Shown: one piece after another, positions 63,946 through 64,000 of the stretch
Layout of the letters: the number at the start of each line of letters is the position of its first letter
How positions within the stretch are numbered: position 1 is the first letter of the stretch
Assembly: GCA_019638355.1 (NCBI GenBank)
Contig: JAHBTY010000005.1
Location: 1 to 64,000, forward strand
Direction of reading: 5' to 3'
DNA: 64,000 nt
From: Cyclobacteriaceae bacterium
GTDB taxonomy: Bacteria; Bacteroidota; Bacteroidia; Cytophagales; Cyclobacteriaceae
Notes under the pieces: generated by a model
Database searches by the model: none
What the model was told of the DNA's origin: nothing
Seen by the model: the letters and a program-made list of their open reading frames with translations, nothing else
Translations under genes and position numbers: made by a program

Positions 63946-64000
63946 TGAGCCCCCTGCCGGAATCGTCCCGATAGCTATCGGGACAGCGACCTACCGATAC
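63946..64000 (-). pseudogene. tRNA-like 3' half interrupted by a palindrome
   Basis: On the minus strand: GTATCGGTAGGTCGCTG, then the palindrome, then GATTCCGGCAGGGGGCTCA. The last part fits the T-loop end, T-stem 3' strand (CCGGC) and acceptor 3' strand (AGGGGGC) of a tRNA; GTAGGTCGCTG fits the end of an anticodon arm and the variable loop, tRNA-Thr-like. The 5' T-stem and TTC of the loop are absent, replaced by the palindrome. The 5' half lies outside the window. Confidence 0.6.
63965..63984. repeat. 20-bp perfect palindrome, copy 2
   Basis: GTCCCGATAGCTATCGGGAC equals its own reverse complement. It sits exactly where the T-arm of the tRNA-like sequence should be. A 14-bp core also occurs at 576-589. 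Confidence 0.9.

Noticed and set aside
63930-64000. Functional tRNA with a long variable arm
   Set aside because: After the hairpin there is no 5' T-stem or TTC loop, so the cloverleaf cannot close.

Overview
The window looks like chromosome of a Bacteroidota bacterium, most likely order Cytophagales. The evidence is type IX secretion (T9SS) C-terminal sorting domains, a TonB-dependent receptor/DUF4249 pair, TAnnTTTG-type promoter boxes, the near absence of Shine-Dalgarno sequences, signal peptides ending in AQ, and CotH-, LpoB- and GldI-like-era Bacteroidota families. Most of it is ordinary core chromosome with short operons, mainly on the minus strand.

Layout. 1-956: the start of a C5-cytosine DNA methyltransferase that runs off the left edge, then about 700 bp of gene-free mosaic repeats. 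957-6987: a surface operon (TonB-dependent receptor, DUF4249 lipoprotein, MG2/plug-like protein). 7069-8895: the decayed remains of a DUF4956-HlyD-TolC-CotH cluster. 8988-31180: housekeeping genes, including an ABC-F ATPase, gyrA, an LpoB-type lipoprotein pair, rpe, a T9SS subtilase, a TrpF-like protein, a phosphoesterase/glycosyltransferase pair, folC-trmB, an acyltransferase, an MBL-patatin-hutU operon and accA. A 27-codon membrane peptide with its own terminator follows.

31626-38619: a compact integrative element of about 6.98 kb, inserted in the 3' end of a tRNA-Asp gene. It is bounded by 16-bp direct repeats and has a matching pair of internal integrase arm-site modules. It carries a tyrosine recombinase, a stand-alone DnaB N-terminal-like protein, a DUF3987 protein, two small HTH proteins, DUF5618, and several unknown genes. 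It also holds two striking non-coding arrays: about ten CCGGAACA/TGTTCCGG iterons between the two replication-like genes, and a 110-bp direct repeat carrying inverted repeats. This is the least explained part of the window and the best candidate for an undescribed system, probably a small satellite-like or plasmid-like element.

38769-63801: ordinary chromosome again, with a Gfo/Idh/MocA oxidoreductase, a TetR regulator divergent from gamma-glutamyltransferase, a Rieske oxygenase, a truncated HigA-like peptide, LigD downstream of an MHS transporter, a histone-deacetylase-like hydrolase, a TerB-ABCG fusion, a tail-specific protease, an orphan small-gene pair, tyrS with a 7TMR-DISM histidine kinase, and a GlxA-type AraC regulator. 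The right edge holds a truncated GIY-YIG nuclease gene downstream of a tRNA-like 3' end. The T-arm of that tRNA-like sequence is broken by a perfect 20-bp palindrome, a shorter version of which also occurs near the left edge.
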